Shown: one piece after another, positions 1 to 35,090 of the stretch | How the letters are laid out: each line of letters opens with the position of its first letter | Position numbering within the stretch: position 1 is the stretch's first letter | Assembly: GCF_910594005.1 (NCBI RefSeq) | Contig: NC_057819.1 | Coordinates: 127,941,669-128,005,668, forward strand | Length of the DNA: 64,000 nucleotides | Source of the DNA: Cervus elaphus | Taxonomy: Eukaryota; Chordata; Mammalia; Artiodactyla; Cervidae | Direction of reading: 5' to 3' | Translations under genes and position numbers: made by a program | The notes under the pieces: generated by a model | What the model saw: only the letters and a program-made list of their open reading frames with translations | Told to the model about the DNA's origin: nothing | Database searches by the model: none

Positions 1-545
1 GGAACACTAGTGGATCAAAGTCTGAGGAGATTTAAATAATCCTGAAGTACAGCTCCACAGATTAATAAATCTGTTTAATAAATATTAGAGGAGACCCCTG
101 GTGGATGCCGTTTTTAACCAAGTGATCAAGGTGAACTCCACTAAGGGAGTTCCTATTAACACATCCCCTCAGTGGAATTCCTGCCAAGTATATAACTTGA
201 GGCTGTTCATGAATAAACCCAAAGTAACAATATTCTACAAGAGAGCTGAACAGACTCTGCAAAAACGTCAAGATTGAGGAACACCAACAAAGGCAGAGGC
301 ATTAATGAGATACGAAAACTAAATTTATGACAACATAAAGGACATTGTCGGGACAACTGATGAAATCAGAATATGGATTAGGTGAGAGTGTTGCATCAAC
401 GCTGAACCTCCTGATTTTCCTAACTGGTTAAGTAAAAGAAATTTTCTCATTCTTTAGGATATACATGCTCAGATATTTATGGAGGAAGGGAAACAATGTC
501 TCCAACATACTTCCAAACTATTCCCAAAAAACTTGACTGACAGAA
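1..545. repeat. Old L1 (L1M-type) 3'UTR fragment in NUP85 intron 16
   Basis: AT-rich sequence resembling old mammalian L1 3'UTRs, including the phrase TTAACCAAGTGATCAAGGT, shared with the L1M fragment near 12763. Subfamily is not assigned. No coding exon is seen between 1 and 909. Confidence 0.55.
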
Positions 546-679
546 TAAAACAAATGAGGCAAAACATGAATAACTGGTTAACTTGGTAAAGTGTGTAGGG
601 TAGTCTCTCATCCCTTACACTACTTTCACAATTTCTAGGTTTCAAATTACCAGAGAATAAAGTGTTACCCAAAAACACG

Positions 680-825
680 CTTTGCAGAGGCCGCACTGGC
701 TCCTGTTTCTCCCTGTGGTCGCGCTGCAGTGTGTGGGCTCTCGCTTCCCCCACCAGGGGTCACACCTGCACCCCCTGCAGTGGAAGCGTGGAGTCTTAAC
801 CGCTGGACCACCAGGGAGGTCCCTC
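680..825 (-). repeat. CHR-type tRNA-Glu SINE
   Basis: Reverse copy of the ruminant tRNA-derived SINE, ending at right with CCACCAGGGAGGTCCCTC (complement of the GGGACTTCCCTGGTGG head). It lies in NUP85 intron 16, 85 bp from exon 16. Confidence 0.8.
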
Positions 826-909
826 AGAGTTCTGTGTGTTTTGGACTGGAGAAGTCTAGAACTTCTGTGCGCTTGTGCTGAAGGTCCCGGGGACAGCTCA
901 GAGACTCAC

Positions 910-25174
<24,265 letters not shown>

Positions 25175-25815
25175 AGCGCCGCACCACAGCCGCCGGGAAC
25201 TCGCAGGGCCGCCAAGGCTCGCGCCTCAGGGCTCCGGCTCAGGGCCGGCTGCGAGAGAGGACCCCGCGCGTGAGCGCCTCCCGCACTGCCTGCAGGCCCA
25301 GACGCGGCGGGGGCTTCTCCTCGGAGCCACGGCCACCCGCTCTGCGGCGCTCCGCACGCGCCCCTCCTTCTGGCCTGGACCACACGAACGGGGAAGGCAG
25401 GGCCAGGGGCGGCCTGTCCTCCCGGGACCGCTTTCGCCAGATCCGGCGCCGCCGCGGACACCCCTGAGCCGGGCGGAGAGAAGCCCCCCCGGACGGCGGG
25501 AGCGGCGGGGAGGCGGCTGCGCATGCGCGGCCGAGGTCGAGCGCTTGGCTTGGCCCCGGCGGGAGTGAGCTCACCACCACTGTCGAGCCTGTTTCTTCCC
25601 CGCGCCTCGGTCACTGCAGGCTCCCGTCGTCGGCGCCGCTGCTTTTTCCATGGCAGGAGCCCCGTTGGTCCATCGGGCTTGTGTAGGAAGGTATTCGTCA
25701 CCAGCCCCTACCCCAAAAGGCTCCAGAGGCATGGGGGGGACGAGATTGATGCAGCCGAAACAGCTGGGAAATGGAGACCCCTGGGCTGAGTAGAACACAA
25801 ATACTGGTTTGTTAT

Positions 25816-26012
25816 GGGCTTCCCAGGTGGCTCAGCGGTTAAGAATCCCGAGACGCGGGTTTGAGCCCTGGGTGGGAAAGATCCCCTACAGAAGAAAATG
25901 GCAACCCTCTCCGATCCTCTTGCATGGGAGAATCCCGTGGACAGAGGAGCCTGGTGGACTACAGTTCATGGAGTCGCAAGAGTCGAACGCGGCTTAGCGA
26001 CTGAACAACTGA
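25816..26012 (+). repeat. Bov-tA SINE at the edge of the NUP85 CpG island
   Basis: GGGCTTCCCAGGTGGCTCAG head, GAGTCGAACGCGGCTTAGCG tail region. TTTGTTAT at 25808-25815 and 26013-26020 is the likely target-site duplication. Retained CpGs in the body suggest a young or unmethylated copy. Confidence 0.88.
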
Positions 26013-26020
26013 TTTGTTAT

Positions 26021-26904
26021 CTCACCAAAGAAAAGCAGGGGAAAAAAATCCAATCAGGGAATTCGAATCCCAGGTCTTGTTATAGAAAACCTCCAAAGTT
26101 CTTCGGTGACCTAAAGGAGTTATTTATGTTGTGAGTGCCATATTTACAAATGCATACACATACAAAGAAGATAATATTACTGGTTCTAAATTCCCAAATA
26201 AGCGAATTTTTGTTTGTTTTTTTAACAAGCTGGAGCTAATTCGATATCTTAAACCTTTGGAAATGGTGCCTGAAAATGTAACAGCTCTTATCTAGAAAAG
26301 AAATTTGATAGGAAAATAAGACAAATTTTCAGTAATTTACTTGGTGAAGCACTTCCTTCACCGAGATGATTCTCAACGACTTATTTGAATAGTAGAAATA
26401 AGATGACTTGGAATGTTAGGAAAACCTTGTCACCCCAATAGTTTATTCTTTTGAGGTATACCCTTTTTAGTAAAGGGAGAAAAATCCTGTGGGTATTACA
26501 ATTTTACTCAAATCTGTATCTCTGAAGTCAGCCATCCATAGGATGAAATTTAATGTAGTTTCACACAAAATTCCACACTGTTCTACCATCTATGTCTTGC
26601 TGCATTTTCCAAATGTTTCACAAAGTTTCTCTGATCTGAGTGTTTTTGACACCATTGGTGTGGTATGAGAAATTACAAAGTCATACCCATTTTCTAGTGG
26701 GTGAAAAGAGGCCTAATAGTTTCCAAATGTAAAATAAACTCAGTAGCAGGTAAATCAGTTTTTAAAAGCTGGCTATTATAGCTGCTCTGACTATTCAAAA
26801 TTTTTAAAGCATCAGAAGTGAAGTTAAAGCCAAGCTTAAAAAGACATTGATAGAAATCATGTCTAACTTCCTCCAGAAAAAAATTTTTCTGAAAAGAATT
26901 TGAA
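26021..26904. other. Spacer upstream of NUP85, nothing recognised
   Basis: AT-rich intergenic sequence with no identifiable repeat, exon or RNA gene. Confidence 0.5.
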
Positions 26905-27242
26905 AAGGAATAGATACATGTGTACATATAACTGAATCACTTTGTACGCCTGAAAGTAACACATTGCTAATCAACTGTGTGTGTACAGTTGCTCAGTCAT
27001 GTCCAACTCTTTGCGACCCTCTGGACTGTAGCCCGCCAGGCACCTCTGTCCAAGGGAGTTCCCAGGCAAGAATACTGGAGGGGGTTGCCATTTCCTTCTC
27101 CAGGGGGATCTTCCCAACCCAAGGTGGAATCAGCGCCTTTTGCATCTCCTGCATTGCAGGTGGAATCTTTACCAATGAGCCACCAGGGGAAGGCTGTTAA
27201 TCTATTGTACTCCAATATAAGACAAAATTAAAAAAAAAAAAA
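26905..27242 (+). repeat. Ungulate L1 3' end interrupted by a Bov-A SINE
   Basis: The L1 end (ACATATAACTGAATCACTTT, then CTATTGTACTCCAATATAAG and poly(A)) is split at about 26985-27195 by a reverse Bov-A copy (GTTGCTCAGTCATGTCCAAC to GAGCCACCAGGGGAAGGC). The SINE is therefore the younger insertion. Confidence 0.8.
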
Positions 27243-27321
27243 TATTCTGGTAAACATGAAAGACCAGAAGGAAAAACCAGCCTCAGAAGAAGACCTGAGA
27301 AAAAAAGTAACTTGAGTGACA

Positions 27322-27780
27322 AAACAGAGCTGTCCTGTTTACTGCAGGCTGTTAAGTAGAATCTCTAACTTCTATTCAGTAGATACCAATAATACCCTTT
27401 GACAGTTGTGACAACCAAAAATGTCTCTAGAAAATGGAGATGTGAGGACTGGATGAAGACAGTCAAAAGATACAAAATTCCAGTTAGGTACAACATGATA
27501 AATGTAATTAACACTGCTGTATGTTACATGTGAAAGTTGTTATGAAAATAAATCCTAAGAGTTATCACAAGAAAAATCATTCCTTTTTCTTTAATTTTGT
27601 ATGTTTATGACAGATGTTCAGTAAATCTACTGGGGTCCTCATTTCATGATACATGTAAGTCAAGTTATTATTCTGTATAGTGCTATTGTGTCAATTGTCT
27701 CAATAAAACTGGAAGGGAAAAAATGTCTAGATACTCCTAGTGTCCCCTCAGGGGTAAAATCACCGCTTTTAAGAGCTACT
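27322..27780. repeat. MER20-like hAT fossil split by an ungulate L1 3' end
   Basis: MER20-like blocks CAGTTGTGACAACCAAAAAT before 27430 and GTGTCCCCTCAGGGGTAAAA after 27722. The intervening 27430-27721 ends CTCAATAAAACTGGAAGGG with poly(A), an L1 3' terminus. Imperfect AATGTCTAG repeats mark the junction. Confidence 0.6.
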
Positions 27781-27959
27781 GGCATAGATATTCAACCACA
27801 GGAAGAGAGAAACAGCTTAGTAAGTATAGTTAATATCAATGAAATAGTCACCTATTCAGAAGAATTACAAAGGCTGATAAGAACATGGAAAAGTCAAGAA
27901 AATTTTTTTAACTTTTTTTTTTTTAATGTGAACCATTTTAAAATTCTTCATTGAATTTG

Positions 27960-28098
27960 TTAAAACGTTGCTTTTGTTTTATGTTTTGGTGTTTTGGCCA
28001 CAAGGCATGCAGAATCACAGCTCCCTGACCAGGGATCAAACCTGCACCCCCTGCACTGGAATGCAAAGTGTTAACTACTGGATCGCCAGGGAAGTCCT
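27960..28098 (-). repeat. CHR-type tRNA-Glu SINE
   Basis: Reverse copy: CTCCCTGACCAGGGATCAAA and GGATCGCCAGGGAAGTCC. Confidence 0.8.
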
Positions 28099-28236
28099 TC
28101 TTTTTCCTCACATAAATTCACTTCCAGGAAATAATCGAGAGGTTTGAATAGCCACCAAAAAAAGGGAAGTAAGAAATGTCTCACAGTTAGAGAAGGATTA
28201 TGCAGCCATTAAGAGGTAATTAAAAGGAAGCAGATA

Positions 28237-28440
28237 AGATTTCCCAGGTGGCTCGGTGTTAAAGAATCCACCTGCCAATGCAGGTAGACGCCGATTCAAT
28301 CCCAGGGTCCGAAAGATCCCCTGGAGAAGGAAATGGCAACCCACTCCAGTATTCTTGCCTGGAGACTCCCATGGACAGAGGAGCCTGGCTCGCTACAGTC
28401 CATGGGGTTGCAGAGAGTCACACAACTGAGCACACACGCA
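28237..28440 (+). repeat. Bov-tA SINE
   Basis: TTTCCCAGGTGGCTCGGTGT head, GGAGAAGGAAATGGCAACCC body and CACAACTGAGCACACACG end. Confidence 0.87.
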
Positions 28441-28499
28441 CTCATGGAAAAGGTAATTATAGCTAATGTTTATAAAGATAAAATTCAGTAAAGTCTTAT

Positions 28500-28802
28500 T
28501 TATTTTTAATTTGTATTTATTTATTTAATTTTTCGTTGCCCTATGTCTTGTGGCAAGTGGGGGCTACTCTATTATAGTTGCTTTGCACAGACTTCTCTTT
28601 GCGGTGGTTTCTCTTGTTGCACAGCACCGACTCTAGAGCACCCCGGTCTTCAGTACTTGGATGCATGGGCTCAGTAGTTTCAGCTCTCTGAAACTGGGCT
28701 TAGTTGCCCTTCGGCATATGGTATCTTCCCTGACCAGGGATGGAACCCCTGTCCTCTGCATTTGCAGGCTGCTTCTTAACCACTGGACCAACAGGGAAGC
28801 CC
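28500..28802 (-). repeat. Long tRNA-derived SINE
   Basis: Reverse copy with TTGCGGTGGTTTCTCTTGTT, TTCCCTGACCAGGGATGGAA and CTGGACCAACAGGGAAGCCC. Confidence 0.75.
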
Positions 28803-28887
28803 ACAATAAAGTTTAAGTAAAAATTTTCTCAATTTTGTAAAAAAAATAATAAAAGCTGTCACTATTTATGTAGAAAAATATACTGAC

Positions 28888-29062
28888 AAGAATAGGTATT
28901 CTTTTTTTTTTTTTTAAATTTATTTATTTGGCTGCTCTGGGTCTTAGTTGTAGCATGTGGGATCTAGCTCCCTGACCAGGGGTCGAACCTGGGCCTCCTG
29001 CACTGGGAGCTCAGAGTCTTAGCCACTGGACCACCAGGGAAGTCCCAAGAATAGGTATTCTT
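28888..29062 (-). repeat. CHR-type SINE with 16-bp target-site duplication
   Basis: Reverse body from poly(T) to CCACCAGGGAAGTCCC, flanked by perfect AAGAATAGGTATTCTT copies at 28888-28903 and 29047-29062. The duplicated 16-mer is itself a palindrome. Confidence 0.92.
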
Positions 29063-29084
29063 ACTCTCATAATTGGAAAAAAGT

Positions 29085-29345
29085 TATCTTGGAAATTCTT
29101 TGGTGGTCCAGTGGTTGAGACTCTGCAATTTTACTGCCTAGGGCCTGGGTTCAATCCCTGGTCAAGAAACTAATAACCCACAAGCTCTGAGGTGGAGCCA
29201 AAAGATAATAATAATAAATAGGGGGTTTCCCTGGCGGTCTAGTGGCTAAGGCTTCACCTTCCAATGCAGGAGGTGCAGGTTTGATTCCTGGTTGGGAAGC
29301 TAAGATCCCACATGCCTCATGGCAAAAGGACCAAAACATAAAACA
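29085..29345 (+). repeat. Two tandem CHR-type SINEs
   Basis: The first copy (29085-29210) starts near TTCTTTGGTGGTCCAGTGGT. The second (29222-29345) starts GGGTTTCCCTGGCGGTCTAG. AATAATAAATAGG lies at their junction and recurs at later insertion points. Confidence 0.75.
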
Positions 29346-29429
29346 GAATCAATACTGTAACAAAATCAGTAAAGACTTTTTAAATTTTTTGGAAAAAAAT
29401 CAGTAATAATAAATAGGGACTATTTAATA

Positions 29430-30275
29430 ATAAATAGCATGTGAATTGAGTGCAGTTGTGCAGTAGTTTGAACATTCTTTGGCACTGCCCTTCTTTGGGA
29501 TTGGAATGAAAACTGACATTTTCCAGTCCTGTAGCCACTGCTGAGTTTTCCAAATTTGCTGGCATATTGATTGAAGCACTTTAACAGCATCATCTTTTAG
29601 GATCTGAAATAGCCCAGCTGGAATTCCATCACCTCCTCTAGCTTTGTTCATAGTGATACTTCCTAAGGCCCACTTGACTTCATACTCCAAAATGTCTGGG
29701 TCTAGGTGAATGATCACACTATCATGGTTATGTGAATCATTAAGATTTTTTTTGTATAGTTCTTCTGCTTCCCAAGTGGCTCAATGGTATAGAATCCGCC
29801 TGCAATACGGGAGACCTGGGTTGGCTCCCTGGGTTGGGAAGATCCCCTGGAGAAGGGAAAGGCTACCCACTCCAGTATTCTGGCCTGGAGAATTCTCGCC
29901 TGGACTGTAGTCCATGGGGTCACAAAGAGTCAGACACAACTGAGCAACTTTTACTTTCACTTTTCACTTTTTGTGTATTCTTGCCACTTCTTAATATCTT
30001 TTGCTTTTGTTAGGTTCATACCGTTTCTGTCCTTTATTGAGCCCATCTTTGCATGAAATGCTCCCTTGGTATCTCTGATTTTCTTGAAGAGATCACTAGT
30101 CTTTCCCATTCTATTGTTTTCCTCTATTTCTTTGCATTGTTCACTTAGGAAGGCTTTCTTATCTCTCCTTGCTTTTCTTTGCAACTCTGCATTCAGATGA
30201 GTATACTTTCCTTTTCTCCTTTGCCTTTCGCTTCTCTTCTCAGCTATTTGCAAGGCCTCCTCAGACAACCATTAA
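29430..30275 (-). mobile_element. BovB LINE fragment split by a Bov-tA SINE
   Basis: Minus-strand translations give BovB endonuclease-RT linker pieces: RRKGKYTHLNAELQRKARRD and KKAFLSEQCKEIEENNRMGK (30268-29957), then VKWALGSITMNKARGGDGIP and QQWLQDWKMSVFIPIPKKGS (29717-29424). A plus-strand Bov-tA copy occupies about 29757-29955. Broken and non-functional. Confidence 0.9.
29757..29955 (+). repeat. Bov-tA SINE nested in BovB
   Basis: CTTCCCAAGTGGCTCAATGG head and CACAAAGAGTCAGACACAAC tail region, interrupting the minus-strand BovB reading frame. Confidence 0.87.
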
Positions 30276-30286
30276 TAATAAATAGG

Positions 30287-30480
30287 GTGGTCCAGGTAAC
30301 CCTAACCTAATGCAGGTGGCTGGGGTTTGATCCCTGGTCAGGGAACTAGATCCCACATGCCACAACTGAAAAAAAAGAACCTGCTTGCCACAGTGAAGAC
30401 TGAAGATTGGAGATCCTGTGTGCTGCAACTAAGATTGGACACAACCAAATAAATGCTTTTAAAAAATAAAAGAAAAAAAG
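30287..30480 (+). repeat. CHR-type SINE, diverged
   Basis: GTGGTCCAGGTAACC at left, GGTTTGATCCCTGGTCAGGG inside and AACCAAATAAATGC with an A-rich tail. Confidence 0.65.
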
Positions 30481-30744
30481 AAAATGTTATCTTTTATGAT
30501 GTTTACCACATAATTTAAAATTTTTTAAAATTTAAGACCAAATTAAAACTTTCTACAATTATATGAAGAAAATTACATGTGGATAAGGATTGGAAATTAA
30601 GTGTTGCCTTATGGGAATGTGAATTAAAATTTTTTATTCTTTAAAAAATATTTTCTTGATAAATGTTTTAAATACAAATGTAGATACATATGCACACATA
30701 CATGAATAAGGCCATTTTGTAAAAAAAGCTGTTTTATAGCCATC
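30481..30744. other. Unassigned AT-rich spacer
   Basis: Nothing recognised. Confidence 0.45.
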
Positions 30745-31440
30745 AGTTCAGTTCAGTCTCTCAGTCATGTCCGACTCTGCAACCCCTTGGACTGCAGCAC
30801 TCCAGGCCTCCCTGTCCATCGCTAACTCCTGGAGTTTACTCAAACTCATGTCCATTGAGTTGGTGATGCCATACAACCATCTCATCCTCTGTCATCCCCT
30901 TCTCCTGCCTTCAATTTTTCCCAGCATCAGGGTCTTTTTTTTTTTTTTAATAAATTTATTTATTTTAATTGGACGCTAATTACTTTACAATATTGTAGTG
31001 GTTTTGCCATACATTGACATGAATCCGCCATAGGTGTACATGTGTTCCCCATCCTGAACCCCCCTCCCACTTCCCTCCCCAACAGGGTCTTTTCAAATTA
31101 GTCAGTTCTTTGCATCAGGTGGCCAAAGTGTTGGAGTTTCAGCTTTAGCATCAGTCTTTCCAACGAATAGTCAGGACTGATTTCCTTTAGGATGGACTGG
31201 TTGGATCTCCTTGCAGTCCAAGGGGACCCTCAAGAGTCTTCTCCAACACCACAGTTCAAAAGCATCAATTCTTGGGTGCTCAGCTTTCTTTATAGTCCAA
31301 CTCTCACATCCATACATGACTAGTGGAAAAACCATAACTTTGACTAGACGGACCTTTGTTGGCAAAGTAACATCTCTGCTTTTTAATATGCTGTCTAGGT
31401 TGGTCATAACTTTTCTTCTAAGGAGCAAGTATCTTTATAG
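30745..31440 (-). mobile_element. BovB LINE 3' part with nested L1 3' end
   Basis: Starts GTTCAGTCTCTCAGTCATGT (complement of the BovB terminus). Minus-strand translation near 31428-31171 gives VKVMVFPLVMYGCESWTIKK and IDAFELWCWRRLLRVPLDCK. A minus-oriented L1 3'UTR fragment occupies 30939-31082 between CAGGGTCTTTT copies at 30928-30938 and 31083-31093. Confidence 0.92.
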
Positions 31441-31494
31441 CCATACTAATATATATAAGACTTCAATTGAGAAATGGAGTTAAAGCTGCTCTAG

Positions 31495-31690
31495 CACTGT
31501 GGTTCTCAAACTTTAGTAAACTTCAAAATTATCTAGAGGGCTTTCTAAGCCACTGATTCTTGGACTCTTTCCCCAGAACTTCTAACTCAGTAGGTCTGGG
31601 CTAGGGCCCAGAATCTGTTAGAATTTGTACTTCTAACAAATTCCCAAGTGAAGGTGATGTTGCCCAAGGGACCATCCTTTGAGAACCGTC
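31495..31690. repeat. MER5A hAT-Charlie nonautonomous element
   Basis: Near-complete element: starts CTGTGGTTCTCAAACTTTAG, contains AACTCAGTAGGTCTGGGCTA and ends TTTGAGAACCGTC, giving complementary termini. Confidence 0.8.
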
Positions 31691-32034
31691 CTTCCAACTC
31701 TGCCTTCCCTACCTTATGGTGAGAGTAATCAATCACAGACAGGAGCCTGAAGAGTACAACTATTATCTATATTTGGCACAATTGCAAAATACAAACTTTG
31801 TTCAGTTTGTTTCTGTTCATCTTATGAAACACAACAGGGCCTTCCTGAATCCAGTAATGGACAGAGGAGTAGGACTGGAGCATTTCACAGGATTAGAAGA
31901 ACTTGAAATTGTCATACCAGTGTAGAGATTGCATTCCTGATAGAATACCTGACAGGAACCCTAAATTAAGCATTTTTGGTATTCTCATGCCAAGTACTAT
32001 GTTACTATTGCAAAAATAAGTCAATGAACATTTA

Positions 32035-32120
32035 TCTATCACTTGCTCTCAGTAATTTGTTATTTGCAGAGACTATGAAATTGAAAAGTGACAATACCTG
32101 CCCTCAAAAAGCTTACAGGA
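32035..32120. repeat. L2-like fossil
   Basis: Weak match from TGAACATTTATCTATCACTT to CAATACCTGCCCTCAAAAAG. By eye only. Confidence 0.35.
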
Positions 32121-32149
32121 CCATTCATTAAGTTAGGTTTGTGCAATGT

Positions 32150-32670
32150 ATATATTAATGTTTAGTGATGGAATATTACTCAGCTATAAAAAAAAAGTGA
32201 AATAATGCCATTTGCAGCAATATGGATATATCCAGAGATTATTATATTAAGTCAGAGAAAGACAAATATATCAGGCAGATTCTTTACTTTCTGAGCCACC
32301 AAGGAAGCCCGTCGCTTACATGTGGAATCTAAAAAACTAATACAAATGAACTTACAAAACAGAAACAGACTCGCAGACATAGAAAACAAACTTATGGTTA
32401 ACAAAGGGGATAGCAAGGAGGGGGAACAAACCAGGAGTTTCGGATTAACATATATACACTAATGCATGTATACACTAATATGCATACACACTAATATGTA
32501 TAAAATAGGTAAGCAATAAGGACCTACTATATAGCAGAGAACTATACTCAATACCTTGTAATAACCTATAACAGAAAAGAATCTAAAAAAGATGCACATA
32601 TATAACTGAATCAGTTTGCTGTACACTTGAAACTAATATAACATTGTAAATTAACTATGCTTCAATAAAA
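32150..32670 (+). repeat. Ungulate L1 3' end with a Bov-A scrap inside
   Basis: GGAATATTACTCAGCTATAA, TACATGTGGAATCTAAAAAA, AATAAGGACCTACTATATAG and CTATGCTTCAATAAAAAA are diagnostic of L1 3' regions. A short reverse Bov-A head (GATTCTTTACTTTCTGAGCC) interrupts it at about 32275-32310. Confidence 0.8.
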
Positions 32671-32907
32671 AAATTTCAGCAATTGTACTGTGAAATGGAA
32701 CAATATTTCCCTACATTTAATACCCCAGCTGATACATTTAAAGTGAAATGTACCAGCTTCTTGGCTTTGACTGCTGGTGCAAGCTTGGGTCCCATCTTCT
32801 TTGCCACGATCCAAGGGTAGAAAGCTGGAAGGTTTCCACGAAAGAGTCTGTGATGTTGTCTCTGCATTTCCTGCAGTATTCAGGAATTGACTACTCATTA
32901 TTCCTGG
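32671..32907. other. Unassigned segment
   Basis: Contains a 63-codon minus-strand open frame (32867-32676, MQRQHHRLFRGNLPAFYPWI and onward) that I cannot assign. No poly(A) tail or splice context supports a gene or retrocopy. Confidence 0.4.
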
Positions 32908-33195
32908 GGTTTCCCAGATGGCTCAGTGGAAAGAATCCTCCTGCCAATGTAGGAGAGACAGGTTCGATCCCTAGGTCAGGAAGATCCCACATGCCGCGAA
33001 GCTGTTGAGCCCGTGCATCATGACTACTGAGCCACATGCTGTAGCTACTGAAGCCCATGCACCCTAGAACTGGTGCTCCATGAGAGACACTACTGCAGTG
33101 AGACGCCTGTGCTCTCTGCAACTAGAGGAAAGCTCGTGCAGCCGCAAAGACCCAGCACAACCAAAAATAAACAAAATTATATATAAAAAAATAAG
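32908..33195 (+). repeat. Long tRNA-derived SINE
   Basis: GGGTTTCCCAGATGGCTCAG head, CATGCCGCGAAGCTGTTGAG middle and AACCAAAAATAAACAAAATT tail. Confidence 0.75.
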
Positions 33196-33329
33196 CCAAA
33201 ACAACTTGACTTGTGCTCCCACCACTATTCTAGGACTTTTTTTTTTTTTTTTTTTCTGCACATTTTCATCTCTCTGAGCCCTTCCACTGGGGCCTGGATG
33301 AAATCCTGCAGTAATCAAACTCTGTCTGA

Positions 33330-33525
33330 GCTCTGAGTCAGAAAGTCTCGGGTCTACTGGATCTACCCCTTCAAGCCGGGTGACCGAGTTACCTGAACGC
33401 TCTTTGTCTCAGTTTCTTCACCTGCAAAATGAGAAGAATAATAATACAGGCTTTGTGAGGATTAAAGGCTTAGCACAGAATCCCCACATAGTAATCACTC
33501 AATTAATGTTTGCCACTGTTTTTCT
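33330..33525 (-). repeat. MIR-like fossil SINE
   Basis: Reverse MIR pattern: CTCAGTTTCTTCACCTGCAA then AATGAGAAGAATAATAATAC. Confidence 0.55.
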
Positions 33526-34037
33526 ATGTATACTACTCCATGCACTCTCTCTCACTTTTTCTCCAGAAAAGCACCCTTTTCCAGTGCACAGCCTCCCCCC
33601 AAACTTCCCATTCCTATGAAAATGATAGAGGGAAAAACTTAACATTGGGAAATTTCTATTTTTTCACAGTTTGTTTCCCCTGGAAGTTGCAGAGACTCTT
33701 AGTATTCAGCTTCAGTAGCTTCCCTAGGCTCAGCTCACAGAATTTCAGTTTATCATTGGAACATGGATTGTTCACATGTTTGAATACACGTTACTACTTT
33801 CTATAGCGCTCCTCCTTTGCCTGAAGGTGATTTTTGTAATTTGGCAGAACTTTAGAAGGGGGGATGATATTGTAGGACCCACCTGTCACCTCGAAGCTAA
33901 CAACTAAACAACCATTTGATTAGTGGAGTCCCCCACATTTTACTGAGTATAAGTTTAACATGACATGTTCCTCTTTGATGGTTCTGCATCCTATAAACCT
34001 GGGAAGACGTGTGATGGCAACAGAAGACCTGGGATCA
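33526..34037. other. Unassigned spacer
   Basis: Nothing recognised. Open frames here lack protein features. Confidence 0.45.
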
Positions 34038-34567
34038 GGGACTTCTCTGGTGGTCCAGTGGCTAAGACTCCACGCTTACGATGCAGGGAGCCCAGGTTTC
34101 CACATGCTGCAAGTAAGACCTGGTGTTTGCTTTTAGTTGCTAAGTTGTGTTCGAATATTGCAATTCCATAGACTGTAGCCTGCCAGTCTCCTCTGTCCAT
34201 GAATTCTCCAGGCAAGAATACTGAAGTGGGTTGCCATCTCCTTCTCCAGGGGATCTTCCTGATCCAGGAATTGAACCTGGGTCTCCTGCATTACAGGTAG
34301 ATTCTTTACTGACTGAGCTACAAGGGAAGCCCAACAATGTGAAGTGAAAGTCACTCAGTCGTGTCTGACTCTTTGCGACCCCACGAACTATACAGTCCAT
34401 GGAATTCTCCAGGCCAGAATACTGGAGTGGGTAGCCTTTCCTTTCTCCTGGGGATCTTCACAACCCAGGGATTGAACCCAGGTCTCCAGCATTGCAGGTG
34501 GAGTCTTTACCAGCTGAGCCACCAGGGAAGACCTGGTGTGGCCAAATAAATAAATATTTAAAAAAAC
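34038..34567 (+). repeat. CHR-type SINE split by two reverse Bov-A/Bov-tA SINEs
   Basis: The CHR head GGGACTTCTCTGGTGGTCCA starts at about 34038 and its tail GTGGCCAAATAAATAAATAT ends near 34567. Between them lie two reverse Bov copies (about 34125-34335 and 34340-34525). AAGACCTGGTGT at both edges of the insert is the likely duplicated target. Confidence 0.82.
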
Positions 34568-35090
34568 ATTAAAAGATGCTTACTCCTTGAAAGGAGAGCT
34601 ATGACAAACCTAGACAGCATATTAAAAAGCCGAGACATTACTGCTGACAAAGGTTTGTGTAGTCGAAGCTATGGTTTTTCCTGTAGTCGTGTTAGTCATG
34701 TATGGATATGAGAATTGAACCATAAAGAAGGCTGAGTGCCGAAGAACTGATGCTTTTGAACTGTGGTGCTGGAGAAGACTCTTGAGAGTTCCTTGAACTG
34801 CAAGATCAAACCAGTCAATCAAAAGGAAATCAACCCTGAATATTCATTGGAAGGACTGATGCTGAAGCTGAAGCTCCGATACTTTGGCCACCTGATGCAA
34901 AGAGCTGACTCTTTGGAAATGTCCCTGATGCTTGGAAAGACTGAAGGCAAAAGGAGAAGGGAGTGGCAGGGGATGAGATGGTCGGATAGCATCATTGACT
35001 CAATGGACAAGAGTTTGAGCAAACTGTGGGAAATAGCGAAGGACAGGGAGTTGCAAAGAGTTGGACATGACTTAGCCACTGAACAACAAC
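34568..35090 (+). mobile_element. BovB LINE 3' fragment
   Basis: Plus-strand BovB end: GACAAACCTAGACAGCATAT, then GAACTGTGGTGCTGGAGAAG and codons for IDSMDKSLSKLWEIAKDREL with QRVGHDLA. Broken frames, no catalytic region. Confidence 0.88.

Noticed and set aside
32676..32867. 63-codon minus-strand frame that looked like a small basic protein
   Set aside because: I could not match it to a family, and there is no tail, splice site or conservation evidence.
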